Shown one piece after another: positions 14,672 through 22,659 of a DNA stretch of 29,781 bases (positions within the stretch are counted from its first letter, which is position 1; each line of letters opens with the position of its first letter). Source of the DNA: Lentisphaeria bacterium (GTDB lineage Bacteria; Verrucomicrobiota; Lentisphaeria; Oligosphaerales; Oligosphaeraceae). The notes under the pieces were generated by a model. It worked only from the letters and a program-made list of their open reading frames with translations, ran no database searches and was not told where the DNA came from. The stretch lies in assembly GCA_016287975.1 (NCBI GenBank), contig JAEEXV010000308.1, positions 1-29,781 on the forward strand, given 5' to 3'. The translations under genes and the position numbers were made by a program.

Positions 14672-15821
14672 ATCCTGGGTCGCCCCCCACATCGCCGCCC
14701 TCCCCAGAAGCGGCATCCGCGACTTCTTCGAACTGGTCAGCCAGATGGACGAGGTCATCTCCCTCGGCATCGGCGAACCCGACTTCACCACCCCGTGGAA
14801 CATCCGCGAGGCCGCCATCTACGGCCTCACCCGCGGCGTCACCCACTACACCTCCAATCTCGGCGACCTCCGCCTCCGCCAGTCCATCTGCCGCTACTTC
14901 CGCGAACGCTTCGGCGGCGAATACGACCCCGCCCGCGAGTGCATCGTCACCGTCGGCGTCTCCGAGGGCCTCGACATCGCCCTGCGCGCCGTCCTCGCGC
15001 CAGGCGACGCCGTCCTCTACCACGAACCCTGCTACGTCTCCTACGCGCCGACCGTCCGCATGGCGCACGGCCTCCCCATCCCCGTCGTCACCCGCGCCGA
15101 CCACGACTTCGTGGTGCAGGTCGAGGACCTGGAGAAGGCGTGGACGCCCGCGTGCAAGGTGCTGCTGCTCAACTACCCGAACAACCCCACGGGCGCAGGC
15201 ATGACCTGGGAGGACAAGTGCGCCGTCGCCGAGTTCGCGGTGCGGCGCGACCTGCTCGTCCTCTCCGACGAGATCTACGACGAGCTCTCCTACATCCCGC
15301 GCAGCCCCTCGATCGCGACCTGCCCGGGCATGCGGGAGCGCACCATCGTCTTCAACGGCTTCAGCAAGGCCTTCGCGATGACGGGCTTCCGCATCGGCTA
15401 CGCGGTCGGCCCCCATGACCTGGTCGAGGCGATGATGAAGGTGCACCAGTACAGCATGCTCTGCGCGCCGTCGCCCTGCCAGTACGCCTGCATCGAGGCC
15501 CTCGACAACGGCGCCGCCGAACGCGAGGAAATGCACCAGGAATACGAGCAGCGCCGCAATGTCATCGTCAGGCGCCTCAACGACATGGGCCTGCCGTGCT
15601 TCCAGCCCCGCGGCGCCTTCTACGCCTTCCCCGACATCCGCTCCAGCGGCATGACCTCCTCCGACTTCGCCACCAGGCTGCTCAAGGAGCAGCACGTCGC
15701 CGTCATCCCGGGCACCGCCTTCGGCGAGTGCGGCGAGGGCTTCGTCCGATGCTCCTACGCCACCGCCCTCGACGAAATCGAGGAGGCCATGCGCCGCATC
15801 CGCGTCTTCCTGAAGCGATAG
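14646..15821 (+). CDS. Class I/II pyridoxal-phosphate aminotransferase
   Basis: 391 residues, usual length for fold-type I aspartate-aminotransferase relatives. Visible motifs are SLGIGEPDFTTPWNIREA at the N-terminus, NYPNNPTGAGMTW, LSDEIYDELSY, and the PLP-lysine segment FNGFSKAFAMTGFRIGYAVG with K241, followed by the substrate-carboxylate Arg region near the C-terminus (GFVRCSYA). The sequence type is like PatA / N-acetyl-diaminopimelate and aromatic aminotransferases. The substrate cannot be read from sequence. The ATG lies inside the 3' end of the Lrp gene after AAGGAAGAG, a good RBS; translation is coupled. trmB begins two bases after the stop. Confidence 0.9.
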   Translation: MNASKSPRRSWVAPHIAALPRSGIRDFFELVSQMDEVISLGIGEPDFTTPWNIREAAIYGLTRGVTHYTSNLGDLRLRQSICRYFRERFGGEYDPARECIVTVGVSEGLDIALRAVLAPGDAVLYHEPCYVSYAPTVRMAHGLPIPVVTRADHDFVVQVEDLEKAWTPACKVLLLNYPNNPTGAGMTWEDKCAVAEFAVRRDLLVLSDEIYDELSYIPRSPSIATCPGMRERTIVFNGFSKAFAMTGFRIGYAVGPHDLVEAMMKVHQYSMLCAPSPCQYACIEALDNGAAEREEMHQEYEQRRNVIVRRLNDMGLPCFQPRGAFYAFPDIRSSGMTSSDFATRLLKEQHVAVIPGTAFGECGEGFVRCSYATALDEIEEAMRRIRVFLKR

Positions 15822-15823
15822 CC

Positions 15824-16402
15824 ATGGAAATCCTCACCAACACCTGGGCCGTGCACGAACTGCCTGCCGCCTTCGCGGGGCGGCCGGTCGAGCTCGACAT
15901 GGGCTGCGGCAAGGGCAGCTTCACCCTCGCCCTTGCGCAGCGCTACCCCGAGCGCCTCGTCCTCGCCAACGACCTCATCTCCGAGCGCCTCCGCATCCTC
16001 GACCGCAAGCGCGACCGCCTCGGCGTCACGAACCTCTTCACCCTGCGCGCCACCTCCCTCGCCCTCGCCGCCTACCAGCTGCCGCCCCTCTCCATCGACC
16101 GCGCGCACCTCATCTGCCCCGACCCCTGGCCCAAGAAGCACCACTTGATCCGACGCCTCGTCTGCACCGACTTCCTCTGCCGCATGCGCCGCATCCTCAA
16201 GCCAGGCGCCGTCTTCCACCTCGCCACCGACTACACCCCATACTACCAGGACTGGCTCCGCATGTTCGCCCAGCTCCCCACCCTCTATCAGCCCGCCCCC
16301 GACGCCATCGCCGACATCGCCGACCTCAAATCCGACTTCGAACTGCGCTGGAACGCCCTCGGACAGGCCGTACACCATATCGCGTACCAGGCGGCCTGGT
16401 AA
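15824..16402 (+). CDS. trmB: tRNA (guanine-N7-)-methyltransferase
   Basis: 192 residues, on the short side for TrmB. It methylates G46 in the tRNA variable loop using S-adenosylmethionine. The SAM-binding motif DMGCGKGSF is at residues 25-33, and the family signature CPDPWPKKHH is near 97-107, followed by FLCRMRRILKPGAVFHLATD. The larger open frame that begins at 15596 belongs to the aminotransferase region; the ATG at 15824, two bases after the aminotransferase stop, gives a protein starting at the expected place. RBS is poor, so translation is probably coupled to the upstream gene. It is the last gene of the housekeeping run. Confidence 0.92.
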   Translation: MEILTNTWAVHELPAAFAGRPVELDMGCGKGSFTLALAQRYPERLVLANDLISERLRILDRKRDRLGVTNLFTLRATSLALAAYQLPPLSIDRAHLICPDPWPKKHHLIRRLVCTDFLCRMRRILKPGAVFHLATDYTPYYQDWLRMFAQLPTLYQPAPDAIADIADLKSDFELRWNALGQAVHHIAYQAAW

Positions 16403-16493
16403 ACCCTGGTTCGGCAGAGGGACGATGCCGCCGCCATAACGGCGCGGTCAAGACGGCAGCCCCCCTGGACAATCCCCGCCCTGCATTCCATCC

Positions 16494-17387
16494 ATGGATC
16501 AGTCCCTGCCTGCAAACACGATTGCATCGTTGCTGAAATGCCAGTCGCGCCCACTGCCTTCCCTGGTCTCCCATGGCATGGAATCGCTATGCCCCGTCAT
16601 CCCGCAGAATGTGATTGTGCGGGTCGCCTCAGGAAACGACTCCCTCCCCATGGTCACCTACATTCACCGCCGCATGATCCTCAAGACCATTCTGCGTGGC
16701 GACGTCACCACCAACATCGACGGGCTCAGATTCCCCATGTCCCCTGGCGACAGCGTCCTCTTCTTTCCGTTCCAGTTCCATTCCACCGAAGAACACTCCG
16801 CCACCAGCAAGCACGACTTCATCGCGGTCTCCTTCATTGTCCCTGAAAAGGGCTATCTGCCCTTGCTGCCGCTCAAAAACCGCTGCTTCCGCCTCCTGCC
16901 CGAGGACTGGAACAGCCTCAACCACCTTGCGGACGCCTTTTGGCGGCAGGGCGGCACCACCCCGTCCGAGGCCATCCTCGAACTCTCCAGCATTCTGGTG
17001 CGCCATATCGTACGGCACTCCGATGGCAAAATACCGCCTCCGCAGGATGGCGATGATCATTTCACCCAAATCTGCAACTATATTCGGGAGAACTTCATGA
17101 AACAGATCTCCCTGAAGTCGGTATCGCGTCATTTCGGGCTTTCCCCCGAAAGCATCCGCAGAATGTTCCAGCGGCACTACCCAGGACTCACCCCAGCCAG
17201 GCTGATCCGAAAACTCCAGCTCCAGAACGCAGTCGAACTGCTCGAATGCACTGATATGCCAGTCGGGGCCGTCTCCGACCAATGCGGCTTCTCCGACACC
17301 TTCACCTTCAGCAAAAAGTTCAAGCAGATGACTGGCCTCTCACCAAGGGCCTATCGACTCCGCTCGCAGACCGGCGCGGCTCGCTGA
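16494..17387 (+). CDS. AraC-family transcriptional regulator (locus B)
   Basis: 297 residues. The N-terminal half is a cupin-like sensor (TNIDGLRFPMSPGDSVLFFP, then FQFHSTEEHS). The C-terminal 100 residues hold the two AraC helix-turn-helix motifs: ISLKSVSRHFGLSPESIRRM and VGAVSDQCGFSDTFTFSKKF followed by GLSPRAYR. It lies 91 bases after trmB and 168 bases before the first gene of the locus B operon, in the same direction, so it is the likely local activator. No clear RBS precedes the ATG. The ligand is unknown. Confidence 0.9.
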   Translation: MDQSLPANTIASLLKCQSRPLPSLVSHGMESLCPVIPQNVIVRVASGNDSLPMVTYIHRRMILKTILRGDVTTNIDGLRFPMSPGDSVLFFPFQFHSTEEHSATSKHDFIAVSFIVPEKGYLPLLPLKNRCFRLLPEDWNSLNHLADAFWRQGGTTPSEAILELSSILVRHIVRHSDGKIPPPQDGDDHFTQICNYIRENFMKQISLKSVSRHFGLSPESIRRMFQRHYPGLTPARLIRKLQLQNAVELLECTDMPVGAVSDQCGFSDTFTFSKKFKQMTGLSPRAYRLRSQTGAAR

Positions 17388-17443
17388 CCACCCCCGCCGT
17401 TCCCTCACCACCTCCTCCTGCAATCTTCCAGCAGGTTGCGATA

Positions 17444-17499
17444 TTGACATAAAACGCTTGATTTTTGCCATTTTATTATTGCCGATTCCATCCTATATT
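17444..17499 (+). promoter_or_regulatory. Candidate activator-dependent promoter of the locus B operon
   Basis: The 168-base gap 17388-17555 contains an AT-rich tract (about 17440-17505) that stands out against its surroundings. TTGACAT (17444-17450) and TTGCCAT (17465-17471) are direct repeats 21 bp apart. The second touches a poor -35 (TTTTAT, 17471-17476). A -10-like TATATT is at 17494-17499 with a 17-bp spacer. The arrangement mirrors the locus A promoter, with TTGNCA in common. The half-sites are short, so chance similarity is possible. Confidence 0.4.
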
Positions 17500-17555
17500 T
17501 TGAGAAACGACAGGAAAACGCGGAAGCATCGCGAAAGGGGGATCCAGGAGAGACG

Positions 17556-18692
17556 ATGGCAGGAATCTACGAGGAACTCGGCATTCGGCCGTTCATCAAC
17601 GCGGCTGGAACGTACACGGCGATTGGCGGCTCAAGGATGTCGGAGGGGACGCTGCAGGCTTTGTGCGAGGCATCGCGGGACTTCGTGCCGATGGAGGCGC
17701 TGCAGGCGGCAATCAACCGCCGAATCGCGGAACTGACGCGGAATGAAGCCGCCTGCGTCTGCAATTCGTGCAGCACCGCGATGTATCTTGCCGCGGCCGC
17801 GTGCGCGGAATGGCGTTTCGGACGCGCCTCAGGGGCGGCACGCGGCGAAGCAGTCGCGCTATGGGGACAGCACATCCCCTACGACCACGCCCTGGAGCAG
17901 GCGGGAGTGCGCCTCCGCTTCGCGGGCTACCCGAATCTGGAAGCCCCCTTGGACGCGGCCGACGTCGAGCAGCTGGTGAATGAAAACACCGTGCTGTTCT
18001 ATTTCGCACCGCGCACGCCTGACGGGCACTACGGGCCTGGGTGCATGAACTTCCAGGAGTTCGCGGCCATCGCGCATCGCCATCACCTGCCGATATTGGC
18101 GGATTGCGCCGCGCAACTGCCGCCGAAGTCCAATCTGTGGCGCTTCACGCGCGAACTGGGTGCGGACATGGCGTGCTTTTCCGGTGGAAAGGATCTGCGC
18201 GGCCCCCAGGCCAGCGGCCTTCTGGTGGGACGGCGGGAATGGGTCGACCGCGTCACGCGCCTGAGTTTCCCCCGATATGGGGACGGACGCATCATGAAGA
18301 TGGGCCGCGAGGAAATGGTGGCGCTCTATCATGCCGTCCAGGAATATGTGGAGGCCGACGAGGACGCGCGTCTGCGCGCCTGCGAGGACGGGGTGGAGGC
18401 GTTCGTTTCCGCGCTCGCCGACGCCGCGCATCTTCGGGCGCGCCGAACGTGGCCCAACCAGGCGGGGCAGCCGCTGCCCCGTATTTTCGTCGAACTTCAC
18501 GAAACCGCCTGCACGGCGGAGGAATTGAGGCGGCTCCTGGCAGAAGGCGCCCCCGCCATCTTCTGCTTCTCGGAGAATCGTCCAGGCGTCTTCATCAATC
18601 CCATGTGCATGACTGCGGAAGAACTGGCCGCGACGGCTGCGCGGCTGCGCGAAATCGACCAGCAATTGCCAAACAAGGAGAATCCATCATGA
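17556..18692 (+). CDS. SelA/DgaE-like PLP enzyme, probable ammonia-lyase of an amino-sugar acid
   Basis: 378 residues. It has the fold of selenocysteine synthase (SelA) and D-glucosaminate-6-phosphate ammonia-lyase (DgaE). The opening GIRPFINAAGTYTAIGGSRM is typical of this group, as is SGGKDLRGPQASGLLVG with the PLP lysine at K212. SelA itself is unlikely: the protein is short of SelA's usual length, lies in a catabolic operon and has no tRNA(Sec) context. Enzymes of the DgaE type eliminate ammonia from 2-amino-3-hydroxy acids to give 2-keto-3-deoxy acids through an enamine/imine. AGGAGAG precedes the ATG. The stop overlaps the RidA start (ATGA). The exact substrate is unknown. Confidence 0.8.
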   Translation: MAGIYEELGIRPFINAAGTYTAIGGSRMSEGTLQALCEASRDFVPMEALQAAINRRIAELTRNEAACVCNSCSTAMYLAAAACAEWRFGRASGAARGEAVALWGQHIPYDHALEQAGVRLRFAGYPNLEAPLDAADVEQLVNENTVLFYFAPRTPDGHYGPGCMNFQEFAAIAHRHHLPILADCAAQLPPKSNLWRFTRELGADMACFSGGKDLRGPQASGLLVGRREWVDRVTRLSFPRYGDGRIMKMGREEMVALYHAVQEYVEADEDARLRACEDGVEAFVSALADAAHLRARRTWPNQAGQPLPRIFVELHETACTAEELRRLLAEGAPAIFCFSENRPGVFINPMCMTAEELAATAARLREIDQQLPNKENPS

Positions 18693-19135
18693 AAATCGAG
18701 GCGAAACTGAAGTCTATCGGCATCGAACTGGCGCACCTAGGGCCTTGCAACCACCCCATCGAGCACGCCAAGGCCAGCGGCCGACTGCTTTTCGTGTCTG
18801 GGCATGGCACGAAAATCAAGGGAAAGGTCGGCGCTGGGCTGACGAAGGAGGATGGCTATGCGGCGGCGCGCGAGGCCTGCATCCACTGTCTGGAAGCCAT
18901 CCTGCTGCACTGCGGAGACCTGGACCGCGTCAAGAACTTCATCAAGGTCTTCGGGATGGTAAACGCGGCGGCGGACTTCACCGAGCACCCCTATGTGATG
19001 AATGGCGTCTCGGATCTGCTGATTGAAGTCTTCGGGCCTGAAATCGGATGCCACGCCCGTTCGGCCGTTGGCATGAACTCGCTCCCCAATGGCATCGCGG
19101 CGGAGGTGGAGATGGTCGTGGAACTGGCGGAATAA
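18689..19135 (+). CDS. RidA-family enamine/imine deaminase
   Basis: 148 residues. RidA proteins hydrolyse reactive enamines and imines released by PLP enzymes. The family signature is present near the C-terminus: HARSAVGMNSLPNGIAAEVE, with the arginine that holds the substrate carboxylate and the glutamate of the active site. Other typical parts are LLFVSGHG and CLEAILLHCGDLDRVKNFIK. The start overlaps the previous stop (ATGA) and has AAGGAG. Being immediately after a PLP ammonia-lyase candidate, it most likely finishes that reaction by hydrolysing the imine to the keto acid. This is inference from context. Confidence 0.88.
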   Translation: MKIEAKLKSIGIELAHLGPCNHPIEHAKASGRLLFVSGHGTKIKGKVGAGLTKEDGYAAAREACIHCLEAILLHCGDLDRVKNFIKVFGMVNAAADFTEHPYVMNGVSDLLIEVFGPEIGCHARSAVGMNSLPNGIAAEVEMVVELAE

Positions 19136-19147
19136 CGGAGGGCGCAC

Positions 19148-20053
19148 ATGGAAATCCACGGTGTCTGCCCCATCGCCCCGGCGGTCTTCCACGCGGATGG
19201 CAGCCTCGACTACAACGGCTTCGAGCGATGCTGCGCCAGGATGATTGAACTCGGCGCGCAAGGCCTCGCTCTTTTCGGCATCGCTGGGGAATACTACAAA
19301 CTGGAGCCAGAGGAGGAGGAACGCCTGATCGACCTCGTCGTCCGCGTCTGCCACAGCCATCGGGTGCCCGCCGTCATCTCCAACACGAAGCACTCGACCG
19401 CGGCGGCGCGGCGGCGCGCGGCGCGCATCGAGGCGTCTGGGGCGGATTGCATGATGGTGCTGCCGCCATTCTTTCTGAAGCCCGCTGGCGCGGAACTCCT
19501 GGACCATCTGGATGCGGTCGCCGCCTCGGTGACAATGCCCCTGATGCTGCAGTATGCGCCAGAGCAGACTGGCGTCGCCATTGCGCCAGAGGCGCTTGCC
19601 GCACTGGGAAAGCGCCACGGGAATCTGCGGTATTTCAAGATCGAGTGCAGGCCGCCTGGCGCCTACGTTTCACGGCTGCGCAGCCTGCTGCCGCCGCAGT
19701 GCGGAATCCTGGTCGGCAATGCTGGCTTCCAGATGATCGAGGGCTTCCGACGCGGCGCCATCGGCGTGATGCCAGGGCCTTCCATGCCCGACCTCTATCG
19801 CCGAATCTGGGACGCGCTGCTGGCTGGAGAGGACGACGAGGCCCAACGCCTTCACGACCGCCTCAATGCGCTGCTCAACCACATTCGCCAGAATGTCGAG
19901 ATGATCATCCACTACGAAAAACACATCCTCCAGCGCCGCGGCCTCATCGAATGCGCGCACTGCCGTCCGCCTGGCTTCCACCCCGATGCGGTATACGACC
20001 ACCTGTTCGAAGAACTCTTCCGGAAACTTGCAATGGAGTTGAAATCACCATGA
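19148..20053 (+). CDS. DapA/NanA-family (dihydrodipicolinate synthase-like) aldolase
   Basis: 301 residues, the normal length. Class I aldolase/lyase fold with the Schiff-base lysine K164 (LRYFKIEC) and the proton-shuttling tyrosine Y136 (MLQYAPEQTG), which sit close to K161 and Y133 of DapA. The N-terminal GIAGEYYKLEPEEEERLIDL replaces the usual GTTGE. The family includes enzymes cleaving 2-keto-3-deoxy sugar acids and N-acetylneuraminate. With a 2-keto-3-deoxy acid expected from the upstream lyase and RidA, retro-aldol cleavage to pyruvate plus an aldehyde is the most economical role. The C-terminus (about 240-301) carries several Cys and His residues (IECAHCRPPGFHPD). GGAGGG precedes the start; the end overlaps the SDR gene by four bases. 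Confidence 0.87.
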   Translation: MEIHGVCPIAPAVFHADGSLDYNGFERCCARMIELGAQGLALFGIAGEYYKLEPEEEERLIDLVVRVCHSHRVPAVISNTKHSTAAARRRAARIEASGADCMMVLPPFFLKPAGAELLDHLDAVAASVTMPLMLQYAPEQTGVAIAPEALAALGKRHGNLRYFKIECRPPGAYVSRLRSLLPPQCGILVGNAGFQMIEGFRRGAIGVMPGPSMPDLYRRIWDALLAGEDDEAQRLHDRLNALLNHIRQNVEMIIHYEKHILQRRGLIECAHCRPPGFHPDAVYDHLFEELFRKLAMELKSP

Positions 20054-20817
20054 CCACGGCAATCTACAGGGATCTCAGCGGAAAACGCATTCTGGTCACG
20101 GGCGCATCCCGCGGCATCGGCGCTGGAGTCGCCCGCGCATTCTCCGACGCCGGCGCGCGCGTCGCGCTCCATTTCCGCACCGACAGGGCTTTGGCTGAAT
20201 GCGTCGCCGCTCAAATGCCAGGCGAAACGCATCTGCTGCAGGCCGACTTGGCACGCCCCGAGGAACTGGAACGCCTCTTCGCGGAGGTCGAGGCGCTCTT
20301 CGGGGGGCTGGACGCCGCCGTCAACAACGCAGGGGTCGTCCTGCCGCCGCTGCCCCCAGAGGAGATCACGGACGCACGGTATCACGAGTTGGCGGACGTC
20401 AACATCCGTGGAACGCTCTTCTGCTGCCTGCGCGAAATCGCGCTTATGCGTCGGAGCGGGGGCGGCAGCATCATCAACATCGGCTCCGTGCATCAGGACA
20501 CGAGCGTGCCAGGCTGGACGCTCTATGCCATGAGCAAGGGCGCAATCCATGGGCTGACCGCGCAGCTGGCCATTGAAGTCGGCAAGGAGCACATCAGGGT
20601 CAACAACATCCTGCCAGGATACATTGATGTCGGCAAGGAACTGGTGGATGAGGACGTGGCGCGCAGCATCCCCGTGCGCCGCGCGGGCCTTCCCGCCGAC
20701 ATTGCAGGCGCCTGCCTCTATCTGGCATCCGAAGCCTCCGCGTTCGTAAACGGCGCGGATCTCGTGGTGGACGGGGGAGTCAGCCGAAAACTGGCACGGA
20801 CGGTCAATGTGTTCTGA
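20050..20817 (+). CDS. Short-chain dehydrogenase/reductase (SDR)
   Basis: 255 residues, a classical SDR. The cofactor motif TGASRGIG is near residue 18 and NNAGVV near 90. The catalytic residues S146, Y159 and K163 are in NIGSVHQD and YAMSKGAIHG. Near the C-terminus NGADLVVDGG is the usual SDR end. Cofactor preference is not certain. It starts by ATGA overlap with the aldolase gene and ends 25 bases before the Gfo/Idh gene. In this operon it likely oxidises or reduces a sugar-derived hydroxy/keto intermediate. Confidence 0.9.
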   Translation: MTTAIYRDLSGKRILVTGASRGIGAGVARAFSDAGARVALHFRTDRALAECVAAQMPGETHLLQADLARPEELERLFAEVEALFGGLDAAVNNAGVVLPPLPPEEITDARYHELADVNIRGTLFCCLREIALMRRSGGGSIINIGSVHQDTSVPGWTLYAMSKGAIHGLTAQLAIEVGKEHIRVNNILPGYIDVGKELVDEDVARSIPVRRAGLPADIAGACLYLASEASAFVNGADLVVDGGVSRKLARTVNVF

Positions 20818-20842
20818 TACCCCCGCAGGAGGAGGAATTCCC

Positions 20843-21892
20843 ATGACAAGGCAACGCTATCACCAGATCGGCATCATCGGTTTCGGGGCACGCGGACAAT
20901 TGCTGGCCCGCACCATCGGCGAGGAAATCCCTGAATACGGACGGCTGGCGGCCATCGCCGAGACACGCGAAAACCTCATCTACCGCCCTGAGGTGGGCAT
21001 CTACTGCCATGATTTCCAGGTGTACCGCGACTACCGCGCCATGCTGGAAAACCCCGCCATCGACACGGTCATCATCGAGACCTACCCTGAATCGCACCTC
21101 GAAATCACGGCAGCTGCCATTGCCGCCGGCAAGGCCGTGCTCTGCGACAAACCAGCGGTCCCCTCCCTTGAACAGGCCGCCGCGATGTACCGCGCGGTCA
21201 CCGCACGCCCCTGCGCATTCCAGCTGGGGCTGAACATGCCGTGCCGCCCAGTCCTGAAGACGGCTGCCGCCCTGCTGCGCGAAGGCGCCATCGGAAACGT
21301 CTTCGCCGCGCGCGGTTGCTGCGACGTCGGCTATGCCTTCGGACACGACGTGATCCTGCGGAAGTTCGCGGGCGACCGCGCCGGCCTCGTCCTTGGAAAA
21401 CTGACCCATGACACCGACTTCCTCCAATTCGCCCTCGGGACCTATGCCGAGGAAGTCTGCGGCTTCACCGCCAATTTCCAGCATCGGCGGCATGGCACCG
21501 GGGAGACCAGCGACGACACCGCAGTCATCGCTGGACGGATGCATGACGGGACGCTTTTCTCGCAGAGCCTCACCGCCTGCGGGGCGCAATACCAGCGCAG
21601 GTTCGTCTTCTTCGGCGAAAAGGGGGAACTGCGCGTGGACGCCAAAGGCGATGCGGTCGAACTGGCTTTGGCGACTGGGGAGAACCGTGTCATCCCCGCT
21701 CCCCAAGGCGCGGGGGGACACGGCGGCGCCGACCGCACGCTCCTGGCGGACTTCCTCGACTACGTCGATGAAGACCGTGGATTGCCCCGATGGCCAGAAC
21801 GCATTTGCTCCAGCGTGATGATTCCCCTGGCGGCTCTCGAGGGGCAACTGGTCAACACTGGAAATTGGTACCGTTCCATCGTCGGCGCATGA
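20843..21892 (+). CDS. Gfo/Idh/MocA-family oxidoreductase (locus B)
   Basis: 349 residues. An N-terminal NAD(P)-binding Rossmann domain ([13 protein letters not shown]) is followed by the C-terminal alpha/beta domain. The family EKP motif appears as CDKPAVPS with K103; an active-site HDTD is in [15 protein letters not shown]. Such enzymes oxidise or reduce sugars, inositols and their acids. A very strong RBS (AGGAGGAGGAATTCCC) leads to the ATG at 20843; the frame opens 12 codons earlier but inside the SDR end. Here it probably feeds the aldolase branch, with the exact substrate unknown. Confidence 0.9.
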   Translation: MTRQRYHQIGIIGFGARGQLLARTIGEEIPEYGRLAAIAETRENLIYRPEVGIYCHDFQVYRDYRAMLENPAIDTVIIETYPESHLEITAAAIAAGKAVLCDKPAVPSLEQAAAMYRAVTARPCAFQLGLNMPCRPVLKTAAALLREGAIGNVFAARGCCDVGYAFGHDVILRKFAGDRAGLVLGKLTHDTDFLQFALGTYAEEVCGFTANFQHRRHGTGETSDDTAVIAGRMHDGTLFSQSLTACGAQYQRRFVFFGEKGELRVDAKGDAVELALATGENRVIPAPQGAGGHGGADRTLLADFLDYVDEDRGLPRWPERICSSVMIPLAALEGQLVNTGNWYRSIVGA

Positions 21893-21936
21893 TGGAGTTT
21901 TCCCACCGAAGCGACCCAAGGCACAAGGAGACACCC

Positions 21937-22659
21937 ATGTTCAACGGAAATCAGACCATGCGGCGGAATGCCGCGCCTTTCACCCTCATCGAACTGCTGG
22001 TCGTCATTGCCATCATCGCGATTCTTGCCTCGATGCTGCTGCCCGCGCTCTCCAAGGCACGCGCGGCCGCCTATCGCACCAGTTGCATCGGGCGGCTGTC
22101 GCAGATGGCGAAGATGAACCAGATGTACGCCATGGACAATCGGGACTTCATGCTTCCCGCCTACTGGAACAACCGCTGGTGGTACAACTACCTCATCGAG
22201 GATTATCGAATGCCCGTCACCATGTTCACCTGCCCTGGAAACAAGGCGAACGCCTTCCTGGATTCCAGCAACAGCGGCCTGGGATGGTACGACACCAAAG
22301 CGGAGAACCGCACCCTTTTCCAGACCGCCCAGCGCACTTTGCAGTGGAGCCAGTATATCGGCTACTACACCGTGGCCACCGCCGCCATCCAGTACCCCGT
22401 GCACACCAATGCGCGGATGCGCTACCCAGGGCGGCTGGTCTCTGGATGGTGCCTGCTCAACCAGGCATCCAGTTCGTCTTTCCGCCGCGGCGCCCTTAGC
22501 CCAAAGGGGATGATCAACCATTCCAACCCCCTGTACGCCATGCCAGTGCACAGTGGCTGCTACAACCTCGCCTTCGTCGATGGCCATGTGGCCAGCATGA
22601 AGCGCAACGAATGGAACACCGACTATGACAACTGGCAGACGATCGATGGACAGCGTTGA
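21937..22659 (+). CDS. Pseudopilin-like protein with H-X9-DG motif
   Basis: 240 residues. A 14-residue leader is followed by [18 protein letters not shown] and [10 protein letters not shown], identical over 28 residues to the leader region of the protein at 8111-8875 although codons differ. The residue before Phe is Pro rather than Gly. The extracellular part is Trp/Tyr-rich ([18 protein letters not shown]). The C-terminal [14 protein letters not shown] is an exact H-X9-DG motif of the prepilin-like proteins common in Lentisphaerota/Planctomycetota. AAGGAG precedes the ATG. Its end overlaps the following secreted protein gene, repeating the pseudopilin-glycosidase order of locus A. Confidence 0.88.
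   Translation: MFNGNQTMRRNAAPFTLIELLVVIAIIAILASMLLPALSKARAAAYRTSCIGRLSQMAKMNQMYAMDNRDFMLPAYWNNRWWYNYLIEDYRMPVTMFTCPGNKANAFLDSSNSGLGWYDTKAENRTLFQTAQRTLQWSQYIGYYTVATAAIQYPVHTNARMRYPGRLVSGWCLLNQASSSSFRRGALSPKGMINHSNPLYAMPVHSGCYNLAFVDGHVASMKRNEWNTDYDNWQTIDGQR

Noticed and set aside
14661..15695. 344-codon minus-strand open frame
   Set aside because: Antisense to the aminotransferase gene, whose motifs are unmistakable.
17556..18692. Selenocysteine synthase (selA)
   Set aside because: Fold and lysine segment are shared, but the protein is short of SelA length and sits in a catabolic operon with RidA and an aldolase; no selB or tRNA(Sec) is near.
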